Source: Streptomyces sp. TRM49041
GTDB lineage: Bacteria; Actinomycetota; Actinomycetes; Streptomycetales; Streptomycetaceae
Direction of reading: 5' to 3'
Length of the DNA: 64,000 nucleotides
NCBI RefSeq assembly: GCF_008271805.1
Contig: NZ_VSRY01000094.1
Coordinates: 1-64,000 of the forward strand
Shown: positions 16,179-24,360 of the stretch, in pieces
How positions within the stretch are numbered: the first letter of the stretch is position 1
How the letters are laid out: every line of letters begins with the position of its first letter
Translations under genes and position numbers: made by a program
The notes under the pieces: generated by a model
Database searches by the model: none
What the model was told of the DNA's origin: nothing
What the model saw: the letters and a program-made list of their open reading frames with translations, nothing else

Positions 16179-17120
16179 TCAGCCGAGCGCGGGCGCGTCC
16201 AGGGTCAGTGTCCCCGCGTCCGCGTCGAGTTCGGCGGCGGCCCCGAGCGGTACGGTCAGGGCGGGGGTGCCGTGCCCGAAGCCCAGCTCCTCGACCACCG
16301 GGACACCGAGTCCGCCGAGCCGGTCCCGCAGCACCTCGCGCACCGCGCCGTACGGCCCGCAGTCCTCCCAGGAGCCGAGCGCGACGCCCGCGACCCCGTC
16401 CAGCAGGCCGGCGCGCAGGAGTTGGGTCAGCATCCGGTCGATCCGGTACGGCTCCTCCCCCACGTCCTCCAGCAACAGCAGCCCGCCCCGCAGCGACGCC
16501 CGCCCGTCCGGTGTGCCGAGCCCGGCGGCCAGCAGGCTCAGACAGCCGCCCACGGTGACACCGCGCGCCCGCCCCGGCACAAGGGCCCGCGCGGTGTCCG
16601 CGCCCAGTGTGCGCACGGACCGGGGCTCGAACAGCGTGGCCCGCAGTACGTCCTGGGTGCCCGCGTCCTTGAGGAAGGCGACCGCCCCGGCCATCGGCCC
16701 GTGCAGCGTGGCCAGGCCCAGGCGGAGCGCGAACGCCTCGTGGAGCGCCGTGGCGTCGCTGAAGCCGACGAACACCTTCGGCCCGGCCGCCCGCATGGCC
16801 GTCCAGTCCAGCAGGTCGACGACGCGCTGGGCGCCGTACCCGCCGCGCGCGCAGATCACCGCGTCGACCGCCGGGTCGCACCACGCGGCCTGGAGGTCCC
16901 GGGCGCGGTCCTCGTCGGTGCCCGCCAGGTAACGGGCGACGGGGTGGCGGTCCAGGACGTGCGGCAGGGCCACGGGGTCGAGGTCCCAGCCGCGCAGGAT
17001 GTCCAGACCGGCCTGGAGCCGCTCCTCGGGCACCGGGCCGCTGGGCGCGACGACCGCGACCCGGGCGCCCGGCCTCAGCCGCGCCGGCCGGGTCAGGGGC
17101 GGGAGAAGGGAACGGCTCAC
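16179..17120 (-). CDS. S66-family LD-carboxypeptidase (muramoyltetrapeptide carboxypeptidase-like)
   Basis: The 313-residue product is a complete S66 peptidase: R-V-A-V-V-A-P-S-G-P-V near the start, the C-A-R-G-G-Y-G-A-Q-R-V strand, the nucleophile S in V-G-F-S-D-A-T-A-L, the Glu in L-L-E-D-V-G-E-E-P-Y-R-I-D-R-M, and the His in G-F-G-H-G-T-P-A-L-T. Family members cut the L-D bond of murein tetrapeptides during cell-wall recycling, or self-immunity peptides (MccF group). Its GTG start overlaps the stop of the S9 peptidase gene by four bases (GTGA), so it is translationally coupled as the last gene of a four-hydrolase operon. Confidence 0.93.
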   Translation of the reverse strand: MSRSLLPPLTRPARLRPGARVAVVAPSGPVPEERLQAGLDILRGWDLDPVALPHVLDRHPVARYLAGTDEDRARDLQAAWCDPAVDAVICARGGYGAQRVVDLLDWTAMRAAGPKVFVGFSDATALHEAFALRLGLATLHGPMAGAVAFLKDAGTQDVLRATLFEPRSVRTLGADTARALVPGRARGVTVGGCLSLLAAGLGTPDGRASLRGGLLLLEDVGEEPYRIDRMLTQLLRAGLLDGVAGVALGSWEDCGPYGAVREVLRDRLGGLGVPVVEELGFGHGTPALTVPLGAAAELDADAGTLTLDAPALG

Positions 17121-19105
17121 TTCCTCAGCTCCAGGAGCGGGACGTCGAACCGCTCGATCGCGAAGGTCTGTACGTACAGGGAGAGTTCGGACTCCAGGGC
17201 GCGGACGAGGGTCTCGGCGCGGCGGAAGCCGTGCGCCTCGCCCTCGAAGGCGATGTACGCGTGCGGGATGCCGCGGCCCGCCATCCGCGCCAGGAACCGT
17301 TCGCACTGCACGGGTGGGCAGATCAGGTCGTCGAGCCCCTGGAGCAGCAGGAACGGTGTGCTGATCCGCTCCACCCGGGTGATCGGCGAGCGTTCCCGGT
17401 AGCGGCCCGGCACCTCGGCGCGCGGCCCGATGAGCGACTCCAGATAGTGCGACTCGAAGTCGTGGGTCTCCCCCGCCCCCCAGCCGCTCAGGTCCAGGAC
17501 CGGGTAGCGGATGGCGGCGCAGGCGTACACGTCGGTTCCGGCGAGGGAGGCGGCGGCGGTCCAGCCGCCGGCGCTGCCGCCGCGGATCGCGAGCCGCGCC
17601 CGGTCGGCGGTGCCCTCGGCGGCGAGCGCCTCGGCGACGGCGGCGCAGTCCTCGACGTCGACGACGCCCCACTGTTCGCGCAGCTGCTCGCGGTAGGCGC
17701 GGCCGTACCCGGTGGAGCCGCCGTAGTCGACCTCGGCGACGCCGATGCCCCGGGAGGTGAAGTAGGCGATCTCCAGGTCGAGGACGAGGGGTGCGCGGCC
17801 GGTGGGGCCACCGTGCGCCCACACCACATAGGGCGGCAGTTCGTCGTCGGGGGCGACCCGGTCGGGGTTGTGCGGCGGGTAGATATGGGCGTGGATCTCC
17901 CGGTTGTCCGGGCCGGTGAAGGTACGGATCTGCGGCTCCGGGTAGTACGCGGGGTCGACCGGGTCGCGGTGGGCGGCGCCGATGACACGCGCCCGGCCGG
18001 TGCCGGTGTCCAGCTCCACGACCTCGTACCCGCTGCGCGGGCTGGCGGCGACACCGAACACCCGGCTGCCGTGCGCGGTGAGCGTGGGTGCCCACTCGGT
18101 CCAGGGGCCCGCCGCGTCGACGAGTTCACCGGTCTCGGGGTCGAGGATGCCGAGCGCGGTGGTGCCCCTGCCGTGGAGGACGGCGACGAGCCCGCTGTCG
18201 AGCGGCTGGAACCAGTTGAGGCCGACCTTCCACAGCGGCCCGCCGAATTCCTCGTCCCGGCCAGGGCACAGGGCGGTCGCGGCCGTGCCGCCGGGTGCGA
18301 TCCGGTGCAGTTCCCACCAGCCGCCCCGGTCGGAGGCGTACAGCAGGGAGCCGTCGGCCGCCCAGTCGGCCTGGCAGACCGACTCGTCGACGGCCCCGGC
18401 GACCGGCGCGACGGCGGTGAACGGGCCGCCGTCGACGACGTCGCCGGTCATCACGAGCGTGCCGTCCCACGGCATGAGCGGGTGGTCCCAGGCGAGCCAG
18501 GCCACGCGCCGACCGTCCGGGGAGAGCCGGGGGCCGGTGACGAACCGGTGCCGGTCGTCGGTGAGTTCGCGTACGGCGCTGCGGTCGTCGGCCGCCGACC
18601 CGTCGAGCGGTACGGCGGTGATGACCCGCCGCACGTCGCCGGGCCCGTCGCCGGTGTACTCCTCCAGGACGCACCACACCTCGTCGCCGTCCGGGTGGAT
18701 GACGGGGTCGGCCCAGCGCAGCCCGCCGCCGGTGCCGGAGACCGGGGTGAGGGGCCGGGGCGGGGCGGTGCCTTCCGGTTCGTACGCGTACAGCCGCTGG
18801 TCGGGGAAGTGGCAGAAGACGACGAGCGGCCCGGCGGCACCGGCTCTGGGGGCGCCCGCCCAGGGCCGTCCGCCGTACTCGACGACCCGGCTGCGGATGT
18901 TCCACGGGGCGGGCAGGACGGGCTGTTCGGCGCCGTCGGCGGTCCGCCGCACCAGGGCGCGGCGGCCGCCCTCGGCGGGGCGGGGCTCGGTCCACCACAC
19001 CTCGTCGCCGACCGTCCCGACGTACTCGGGAAGTCCCTCGTGCGCGGCGGCGAGCCGCGCGTCGATCGGTGACGGCCACGTTCCGTAGGCCCCCGTGGGC
19101 ACCAT
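17117..19105 (-). CDS. S9 prolyl-oligopeptidase-family peptidase
   Basis: The 662-residue protein has an N-terminal beta-propeller region (about 1-400, with repeated blades such as R-V-A-W-L-A-W-D-H-P-L-M-P-W-D and L-L-Y-A-S-D-R-G-G-W-W-E-L) and a C-terminal alpha/beta hydrolase. The hydrolase shows Y-V-V-W-A-H-G-G-P-T-G, the S9 nucleophile elbow I-R-G-G-S-A-G-G-W-T, L-L-L-Q-G-L-D-D with the Asp, and F-E-G-E-A-H-G-F-R with the His. It should act in the cytosol on short peptides. The ATG at 19105 follows GGGGGGAG. It lies 20 bases from the end of the M20 gene in the same operon. Confidence 0.94.
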   Translation of the reverse strand: MVPTGAYGTWPSPIDARLAAAHEGLPEYVGTVGDEVWWTEPRPAEGGRRALVRRTADGAEQPVLPAPWNIRSRVVEYGGRPWAGAPRAGAAGPLVVFCHFPDQRLYAYEPEGTAPPRPLTPVSGTGGGLRWADPVIHPDGDEVWCVLEEYTGDGPGDVRRVITAVPLDGSAADDRSAVRELTDDRHRFVTGPRLSPDGRRVAWLAWDHPLMPWDGTLVMTGDVVDGGPFTAVAPVAGAVDESVCQADWAADGSLLYASDRGGWWELHRIAPGGTAATALCPGRDEEFGGPLWKVGLNWFQPLDSGLVAVLHGRGTTALGILDPETGELVDAAGPWTEWAPTLTAHGSRVFGVAASPRSGYEVVELDTGTGRARVIGAAHRDPVDPAYYPEPQIRTFTGPDNREIHAHIYPPHNPDRVAPDDELPPYVVWAHGGPTGRAPLVLDLEIAYFTSRGIGVAEVDYGGSTGYGRAYREQLREQWGVVDVEDCAAVAEALAAEGTADRARLAIRGGSAGGWTAAASLAGTDVYACAAIRYPVLDLSGWGAGETHDFESHYLESLIGPRAEVPGRYRERSPITRVERISTPFLLLQGLDDLICPPVQCERFLARMAGRGIPHAYIAFEGEAHGFRRAETLVRALESELSLYVQTFAIERFDVPLLELRK

Positions 19106-19125
19106 GGACGACTCCCCCCTGTGGG

Positions 19126-20487
19126 CTATGCGGACTGCAGATAGTGGTCGAGGACGCGGACGCCGAAGTGCAGCGCGTCGACCGGGACACGCTCGTCGAC
19201 ACCGTGGAACAGCGCCTGGTAGTCGAAGCCGGCGGGCAGCTTCAGCGGGGTGAAGCCGTAGCCGACGATGCCGAGCCGGGAGAACTGCTTGGCGTCGGTG
19301 CCGCCGGACATGCAGAACGGCACGACGTGCGCGTCCGGATCGAACCGTTCGAGCGCGGCGCGGAGTCTGGCGTACGTGGGGGAGTCGACCGGCGCCTGGA
19401 GGGCGGTCTCCTTGTGGTGGAACTCCCAGTCGACGCCGGGCCCGGTCAGTTCGTCGAGGGTGGCGATGAACTCGTCCTCGCCGCCCGGCACGATCCGTCC
19501 GTCGATATGGGCGGTGGCGACGCCGGGGATGACGTTCACCTTGTAACCGGCTTCCAGCATGGTCGGGTTGGCGCTGTTGCGGATCGTCGCCTCGACGAGG
19601 GCCGCGGCGGGTCCCAGCTTGCCGAGGAGCCCCTCGATGTCGAAGTCCGGCCCGTCGAGGTCGGGCTGCTCGATGGCGTGCAGCGCGGCGAGTTCGGTGA
19701 GGGCGGCACGGACGGTGGGGGTGAGCCGGACCGGCCACTGGTGTTCGCCGATACGGGCGACGGCGGCGGCGATCCTGCTGACCGCGTTCTCCCGGTTGAC
19801 CTTGGAGCCGTGCCCGGCTCTGCCCTGCGCGGAGAGTCTGAGCCAGGCCGTGCCGCGCTCCCCCGCGCCGATCGGGTAGAGCGGCATGCGCGGCCCGGCG
19901 TGGAAGGTGTACGCACCGGACTCGCTGATGCCCTCGGTGCAGCCCTCGAACAGGCCGGCGTGCCGGTCGGCGAGGAACCCGGCGCCGTCCTCGGCGCTCG
20001 CCTCCTCGTCGGCGGTGTACGCGAGGACGATGTCGCGGCGCGGCCGGATGCCGCGGCGGGCCCAGTCGCGGACGACGGCGAGGACCATCGCGTCCATGTT
20101 CTTCATGTCGACGGCGCCCCGGCCCCACACGACACCGTCCCGGACCTCGCCGGAGAACGGGTGCACGGTCCAGTCGGCGGGCTCGGCGGGCACGACGTCG
20201 AGGTGGCCGTGGACGAGGAGCGCGTCGGCGGACGGGTCGGTGCCCTCGATGCGGGCGACGACGTTCGTGCGGCCCTTGGTGCGCTCCAGCAGGACCGGTT
20301 CGAGCCCGGCGCCGGCGAGGTGTTCGGCGACGTACTCGGCGGCGGGGCGCTCCCGGCAGTCGCCGCCGCCGCGGTTGGTGGTGTCGATCCGGATGAGGTC
20401 GGAGGTGAATCTCACCACCTCCTCGAAGGCCGGCCCGGCCGGCGGGTCGTGCTCCTGGCCCTGCTCCTGCGGGGTCGGGTCAGCCAT
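19126..20487 (-). CDS. M20/M25/M40-family metallo-exopeptidase
   Basis: The 453-residue product has the di-zinc peptidase pattern: L-L-V-H-G-H-L-D-V-V-P (His and Asp ligands), G-R-G-A-V-D-M-K-N (bridging Asp), Y-T-A-D-E-E-A-S (catalytic Glu and ligand Glu), G-A-G-E-R-G-T-A-W-L in the dimerisation region, and the last ligand His in L-F-H-G-V-D-E-R-V-P. It is expected to release amino acids or hydrolyse N-acyl amino acids. The ATG at 20487 follows GGAGGAG and overlaps the end of the M55 gene by eight bases, so both are coupled. Confidence 0.94.
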   Translation of the reverse strand: MADPTPQEQGQEHDPPAGPAFEEVVRFTSDLIRIDTTNRGGGDCRERPAAEYVAEHLAGAGLEPVLLERTKGRTNVVARIEGTDPSADALLVHGHLDVVPAEPADWTVHPFSGEVRDGVVWGRGAVDMKNMDAMVLAVVRDWARRGIRPRRDIVLAYTADEEASAEDGAGFLADRHAGLFEGCTEGISESGAYTFHAGPRMPLYPIGAGERGTAWLRLSAQGRAGHGSKVNRENAVSRIAAAVARIGEHQWPVRLTPTVRAALTELAALHAIEQPDLDGPDFDIEGLLGKLGPAAALVEATIRNSANPTMLEAGYKVNVIPGVATAHIDGRIVPGGEDEFIATLDELTGPGVDWEFHHKETALQAPVDSPTYARLRAALERFDPDAHVVPFCMSGGTDAKQFSRLGIVGYGFTPLKLPAGFDYQALFHGVDERVPVDALHFGVRVLDHYLQSA

Positions 20488-21313
20488 ACTGCTCCTCCAC
20501 TGCGGCCGAGACGATCGTGGTGACCGCCTTGAAGGTACGGATGGCCTCGTACATCGTGTCGCTGGTGTACGCGATGCGGCGCTCGCCGCTGACCGCCGCG
20601 CCCGGGACGACGGTGGCGGCCGCGGCCAGGTGCTCCGCGTCGAACTCCAGCTCCACGGTGAACGGCCCGCCGCGCACCGGTTCGTACCGTACGGCGAGAC
20701 GCGTCGCGTCCTTCGCCGCGGCGCGGATGTCGGCGGCCGTACGGGTGGGTGTACGGCAGACCGCCGCGTACCGCGACACATGGTCCTTGACGGCGACCAT
20801 ACGCGCTTCGGGCGCGTAGCCGAGAGCGTCCCGGCATGTGAGGTCGTCGCCGGTGACGAGAATGACGGGAACGCCGTACTCGGCGACGACATGCGCGTTG
20901 AGGTAGCCCTCGCCGGCGCGGGTGCCGTTGAGCCAGACGCCGGTGATGGAGTTGGCCAGGTAGGTGTGGGCGAGGACCCCTTCGGCGCCGGCTCCGGTGT
21001 GGTAGCCGACGAAGGCGATGCCGTCGACGTCGCCGTGCTGGACGCCCTCCACCATGGAGAGCGACTTGTGCTTGCCGGTCAGCATCTGGGCGCGGGGGTC
21101 GAGTCGTTCGAGTAGCAGGTTCCGCATGGACCAGTGGGCTTCGTTGATGAGGACCTCGTCGGCGCCGCCTTCGAAGAAGCCGAGGACGGCCGCGTCGACG
21201 TCGGAGGTGAACATCGACCGGCAGCGCTCCCACTGGGGGGTGCCGGGCAGGACGTCGGCGGGCCAGGTGACCCCGGTCGCGCCCTCCATGTCGGCGCTGA
21301 TGAGGATCTTCAT
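20480..21313 (-). CDS. M55-family D-aminopeptidase (DppA-like)
   Basis: The 277-residue product starts with M-K-I-L-I-S-A-D-M-E-G-A-T-G-V, the zinc-binding D-x-E signature of M55; the further ligands appear as I-N-E-A-H-W-S-M-R-N and A-F-V-G-Y-H-T-G-A-G. Bacillus DppA, the type member, removes N-terminal D-amino acids from D-Ala-D-Ala and similar peptides. It is the first gene of the operon; together with the S66 enzyme it points to handling of D-amino-acid peptides from peptidoglycan. The start at 21313 is chosen because a TAACGT box stands six bases before it with no ribosome-binding site, again suggesting leaderless mRNA; a GTG at 21319 is the alternative. Confidence 0.93.
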   Translation of the reverse strand: MKILISADMEGATGVTWPADVLPGTPQWERCRSMFTSDVDAAVLGFFEGGADEVLINEAHWSMRNLLLERLDPRAQMLTGKHKSLSMVEGVQHGDVDGIAFVGYHTGAGAEGVLAHTYLANSITGVWLNGTRAGEGYLNAHVVAEYGVPVILVTGDDLTCRDALGYAPEARMVAVKDHVSRYAAVCRTPTRTAADIRAAAKDATRLAVRYEPVRGGPFTVELEFDAEHLAAAATVVPGAAVSGERRIAYTSDTMYEAIRTFKAVTTIVSAAVEEQYG

Positions 21314-21361
21314 GCCCACACGTTACGCGGCGGTGGGGAGCCGTACCAGGTGCGGACCCGG

Positions 21362-21829
21362 TCAGCGGGGCGGGGCCGGGCGGGGGTACGTACGGGACTG
21401 CTTGACGCTGCCGAACGCGAAGCTCGACTCGATCGACGCGATGCCCGGGATGGCGTGGATGCGGTGGCGGACGAGGTGCTCGTACGCCTCCAGGCTCTCG
21501 ATGACGATGCGCAGCAGGTAGTCGCTGCTGCCGGCCATCAGATAGCAGTCCTGGATGTGTTCGATGAGCCCGACGTGCTCCTCGAAGACGGTGACGGCCT
21601 CCGCGGTGTGCCGCTCCAGGCGGACCCGGACGAAGACGGTGATCGGCAGCCCGAAGGCCACCTGGTCGACCATCGCGGTGTAGCCGCGGATGAGACCGGA
21701 CTCCTCCAGGCGACGGACCCGCCGTAGACACGGTGACGGGGACAGCCGGACACGGTCGGCGAGGTCCTGGTTGGACAGCCGTCCGTCGGTCTGCAACTCG
21801 CGGACGATCTGCAGATCGGTGTCGTCCAT
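21362..21829 (-). CDS. Lrp/AsnC-family transcriptional regulator
   Basis: The 155-residue protein has the classic Lrp form: N-terminal HTH M-D-D-T-D-L-Q-I-V-R-E-L-Q-T-D-G-R-L-S-N-Q-D-L-A-D-R-V (about 1-50) with R-V-R-R-L-E-E-S-G-L-I-R-G-Y, and a C-terminal RAM ligand-binding domain (about 65-145) including Y-L-M-A-G-S-S-D-Y-L-L-R-I. The ATG at 21829 follows CGGGGAG. Such proteins respond to amino acids. It is divergent from a DMT exporter plus aminotransferase operon, a very common arrangement for control of amino-acid export, and it could also influence the M55-led operon 48 bases downstream. Confidence 0.95.
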   Translation of the reverse strand: MDDTDLQIVRELQTDGRLSNQDLADRVRLSPSPCLRRVRRLEESGLIRGYTAMVDQVAFGLPITVFVRVRLERHTAEAVTVFEEHVGLIEHIQDCYLMAGSSDYLLRIVIESLEAYEHLVRHRIHAIPGIASIESSFAFGSVKQSRTYPRPAPPR

Positions 21830-21883
21830 GACCGCTCCCCGGCCTCTCTTCGACGTGTCCTCGACTTGCCTTCGGTCCTCTTT

Positions 21884-21896
21884 GGCAGATCCTGCC
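21884..21896. promoter_or_regulatory. Candidate operator between Lrp and DMT exporter genes
   Basis: GGCAGATCCTGCC is a 5-bp inverted repeat with a 3-base centre, placed 55 bases upstream of the lrp-like start and about 100 bases upstream of the exporter start. Its position fits an Lrp-type binding site. This is inference from symmetry and location only. Confidence 0.3.
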
Positions 21897-21997
21897 TCAA
21901 ACATAGTTCCGAGCGGCAGAACTAGCAATCGGCTACCCCGGCGGAAGACCTAACGTTGCGGCGCAAGGGTGGGGAACGTATTTCGTGGAGGCACTTC

Positions 21998-22975
21998 TTG
22001 GTCGCGACGGACATCGTGGGGGCGGCACCGGCCGCGGGCGCGGCGGGCCGTGGGGCGCGCCCCCGCCTCTCCCCGCAGGCGGTGGGCATGGCGGCGCTGC
22101 TGCTGACCGTGTCCATCTGGGCGGCCTTCGCGCTCAGCGCGCGGGCGCTGAGCACGTCGACACTGCTGCCCGCGGACGCGGCGCTGCTGCGGTTCGGGGT
22201 GCCGCTGGTGGTGCTGGCGCCCGCGCTGTGGCGGCGCAGGCGCGCGCTGGCGGCGGTGCGGCCGGGCCCGGCGGCGAAGATCGTGTGCGGGGCGGGGGTG
22301 CCGTTCTTCCTCGCCGCCATGTACGGCGGCTCGCTGACGTCGGCGGCGTTCGTAGGGGCGATCGTGCCGGGCATGGTGCCGCTGTTCGTGTCCGCGCTGA
22401 TGGTGGCGCGGGGGCGGGGTGTGCCGCGCGGCACTCAGGCGGCCGGGCTCGTACTGATCGCCGTGGGTGTCCTCGCCCTGGTGTGGCGGTACGTGGTGCC
22501 GTTCGACGGCGACGTGCTGCTGGGCTCCGGGACGCTGCTGGTGGCCAGCGGGCTGTGGGCGCTGTACACGGTGGGGCTGCGCGAGGTGGACCTCGACCCG
22601 GTGGGGTCGATCGGGCTGCTGTGTGTGCCGTCGTTCGCCGTGATCGCGCTGCTGGCCTCGGTGGGTGTCCTGCCGAGCGGCCTGGGCGACGCGGCGGTGG
22701 CCGACATCGCGCTGTTCCTGGTCGTCCAGGGCCTGGGCGTGGGCCTGTGCGCGGGGCTGCTGTACGCGTTCGCGATACGGCGGCTCGGCGCCGAGCGCAG
22801 CTCCGTGGTCGGCAGCCTGAGCCCCGTGGCGGTGGTGCTGCTGGCGATCCCGCTGCTCGACGAGCACCCGACGGTGGCGGTGCTGGCGGGCGTACCCCTC
22901 ATCACGGCGGGCGTGGTCCTGGCGAACCGCCGCTCCCGTGTCTCACGTAACGCGAAGGATTCCCTCGATGCTTGA
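21998..22975 (+). CDS. DMT/EamA-family transporter
   Basis: The 325-residue protein consists of ten hydrophobic segments in two EamA repeats, the first opening with M-A-A-L-L-L-T-V-S-I-W-A-A-F-A-L-S and the second with G-S-G-T-L-L-V-A-S-G-L-W-A-L-Y-T-V-G; it ends S-V-V-G-S-L-S-P-V-A-V-V-L-L-A-I-P-L-L, typical of the superfamily. These carriers usually export amino acids or metabolites. I chose the TTG at 21998 because GGAGG stands seven bases before it; an in-frame TTG at 21956 lacks one. Its stop overlaps the next ATG by eight bases, so it is coupled to the aminotransferase. Confidence 0.9.
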   Translation: MVATDIVGAAPAAGAAGRGARPRLSPQAVGMAALLLTVSIWAAFALSARALSTSTLLPADAALLRFGVPLVVLAPALWRRRRALAAVRPGPAAKIVCGAGVPFFLAAMYGGSLTSAAFVGAIVPGMVPLFVSALMVARGRGVPRGTQAAGLVLIAVGVLALVWRYVVPFDGDVLLGSGTLLVASGLWALYTVGLREVDLDPVGSIGLLCVPSFAVIALLASVGVLPSGLGDAAVADIALFLVVQGLGVGLCAGLLYAFAIRRLGAERSSVVGSLSPVAVVLLAIPLLDEHPTVAVLAGVPLITAGVVLANRRSRVSRNAKDSLDA

Positions 22976-24143
22976 GCTGCTGCCTCCCCCGCCGGTCGAC
23001 CCGCTGTGGGACCTGACCGCCGAATTCGGCGCCGACCCGCGGCCCGAGCGGCTGAACCTGGTGCTGGGCGTATACCGCGACCACACGGGCGTGACGCCGG
23101 TGATGCGGGCCGTGCGGGACGCCGAGATACGCCTGGCGGAGCGTTCCGCCTCCAAGGAGTACCGGGGCCTGTCGGGCAACACGACCTTCAACCGGGCGAT
23201 GCTCGGCATGGTCCTGGGCACGGAGGACCTGGTCCGGCGGGCGACCGCCGTCCAGACCGTGGCCGGCACCGGCGCGCTGCGGCTGCTGGCCGACCTCGTA
23301 CGGCAGACCCGTCCCGGTACGACCGTCTGGATCAGCGACCCCGCGTACGTCAACCACCGGCCGATCCTGGAGGCGGCCGGGCTGGCCGTGCGCACCTACC
23401 GGTGGACCGACCGGCAGGGCCTGCTGGACGACCTGCGGCAGGTGCGGCGCGACGACGTCGTCCTGGTGCAGGGCTGCTGCCACAACCCGACCGGCGTGGA
23501 CCCGACGCGCGAGACATGGGAGGCGCTGGCCGGGCTGGCCGCCCGCACGGGGTGGGTGCCGTTCGTGGACCTGGCGTACCACGGCCTCGGCGACGGCCTG
23601 GAGGCCGACCTGTGGGCGACACGGATGCTGGCGGAACGGCTGCCGGAGGTGCTGGTCGCGGTGAGCTGCTCGAAGAACTTCGGGCTGTACGCCGACCGGA
23701 CGGGCTGCGCGATGGTCCTGGGCGGCACCGGTTCCCCCCTGGCCCATGTGGAGACCGCTCTCCAGAACGCGGCCCGCACGCTGTACTCGATGCCACCCGA
23801 GCACGGCGCGGCGATCGTGGCCACGATCCTGGAGGACGAGGCGCTGCGGGGTGCGTGGCGCGCGGAGCTGGACCTGATGCGCGCCCGCATCACCGCGAAC
23901 CGCACCGCCCTGGTGGCCCGCCTGGAGTCCCTGGGCTGCGGCGCCTGGGCGGAGCCCCTCTCCCACCAGAAGGGCATGTTCGCGGGCCTGCCCCTGTCCC
24001 CCGGCCAGATGCGGGCCCTCCGCCGTGACCACGCCGTCTACGGCACGACGGCCGGCCGCATCAACATCGCGGGCCTCCCCACCGACCGCACGGACCACCT
24101 GGCCGGGGCCATCGCCGCGGTCCTGACCCCGGTAGCGGTCTGA
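22968..24143 (+). CDS. Class I/II PLP aminotransferase (aspartate/aromatic type)
   Basis: The 391-residue enzyme shows the fold-type I hallmarks: L-N-L-V-L-G-V-Y-R-D-H-T-G near the start (the tyrosine-aspartate aminotransferase Ia-like opening), Q-G-C-C-H-N-P-T-G-V-D-P (Asn of the PLP-binding site), V-P-F-V-D-L-A-Y-H-G-L-G (Asp and Tyr), and the PLP lysine in V-S-C-S-K-N-F-G-L-Y-A-D-R-T-G. It resembles the oligomeric Asp/aromatic aminotransferases. ATG 22968 follows GAAGGA and lies within the end of the exporter gene. The exporter-aminotransferase pair facing an Lrp regulator suggests a dedicated amino-acid disposal unit. Confidence 0.94.
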   Translation: MLELLPPPPVDPLWDLTAEFGADPRPERLNLVLGVYRDHTGVTPVMRAVRDAEIRLAERSASKEYRGLSGNTTFNRAMLGMVLGTEDLVRRATAVQTVAGTGALRLLADLVRQTRPGTTVWISDPAYVNHRPILEAAGLAVRTYRWTDRQGLLDDLRQVRRDDVVLVQGCCHNPTGVDPTRETWEALAGLAARTGWVPFVDLAYHGLGDGLEADLWATRMLAERLPEVLVAVSCSKNFGLYADRTGCAMVLGGTGSPLAHVETALQNAARTLYSMPPEHGAAIVATILEDEALRGAWRAELDLMRARITANRTALVARLESLGCGAWAEPLSHQKGMFAGLPLSPGQMRALRRDHAVYGTTAGRINIAGLPTDRTDHLAGAIAAVLTPVAV

Positions 24144-24360
24144 CCCACCGGGTGCCGGCCCTGCCGCGCCCACATTCCGCAGCGCCCCCGGCCGGCCCGC
24201 CGCACCGATCCCGTCGCGGGAGACCGTGGGCCGGCCGGTCCGTTCGCGAGGTACCGGGTACGAGCGAGCGATGTACTGGTCACAGCGCTTGCGTGAGCGA
24301 GCGATGGCGCGCGGGCTCGCGAGGCGAGAGCCGGCCGGCTCCCGCCCCCGCCCCCGCCCT

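Noticed and set aside
17231-19072. 613-codon plus-strand frame opposite the S9 peptidase
   Set aside because: Composition typical of an antisense shadow; the S9 catalytic motifs are on the other strand.
24144-24360. Possible small RNA or regulatory element with repeated GAGCGAGCGATG
   Set aside because: Two imperfect copies and a loose inverted repeat only; not enough to call a feature.
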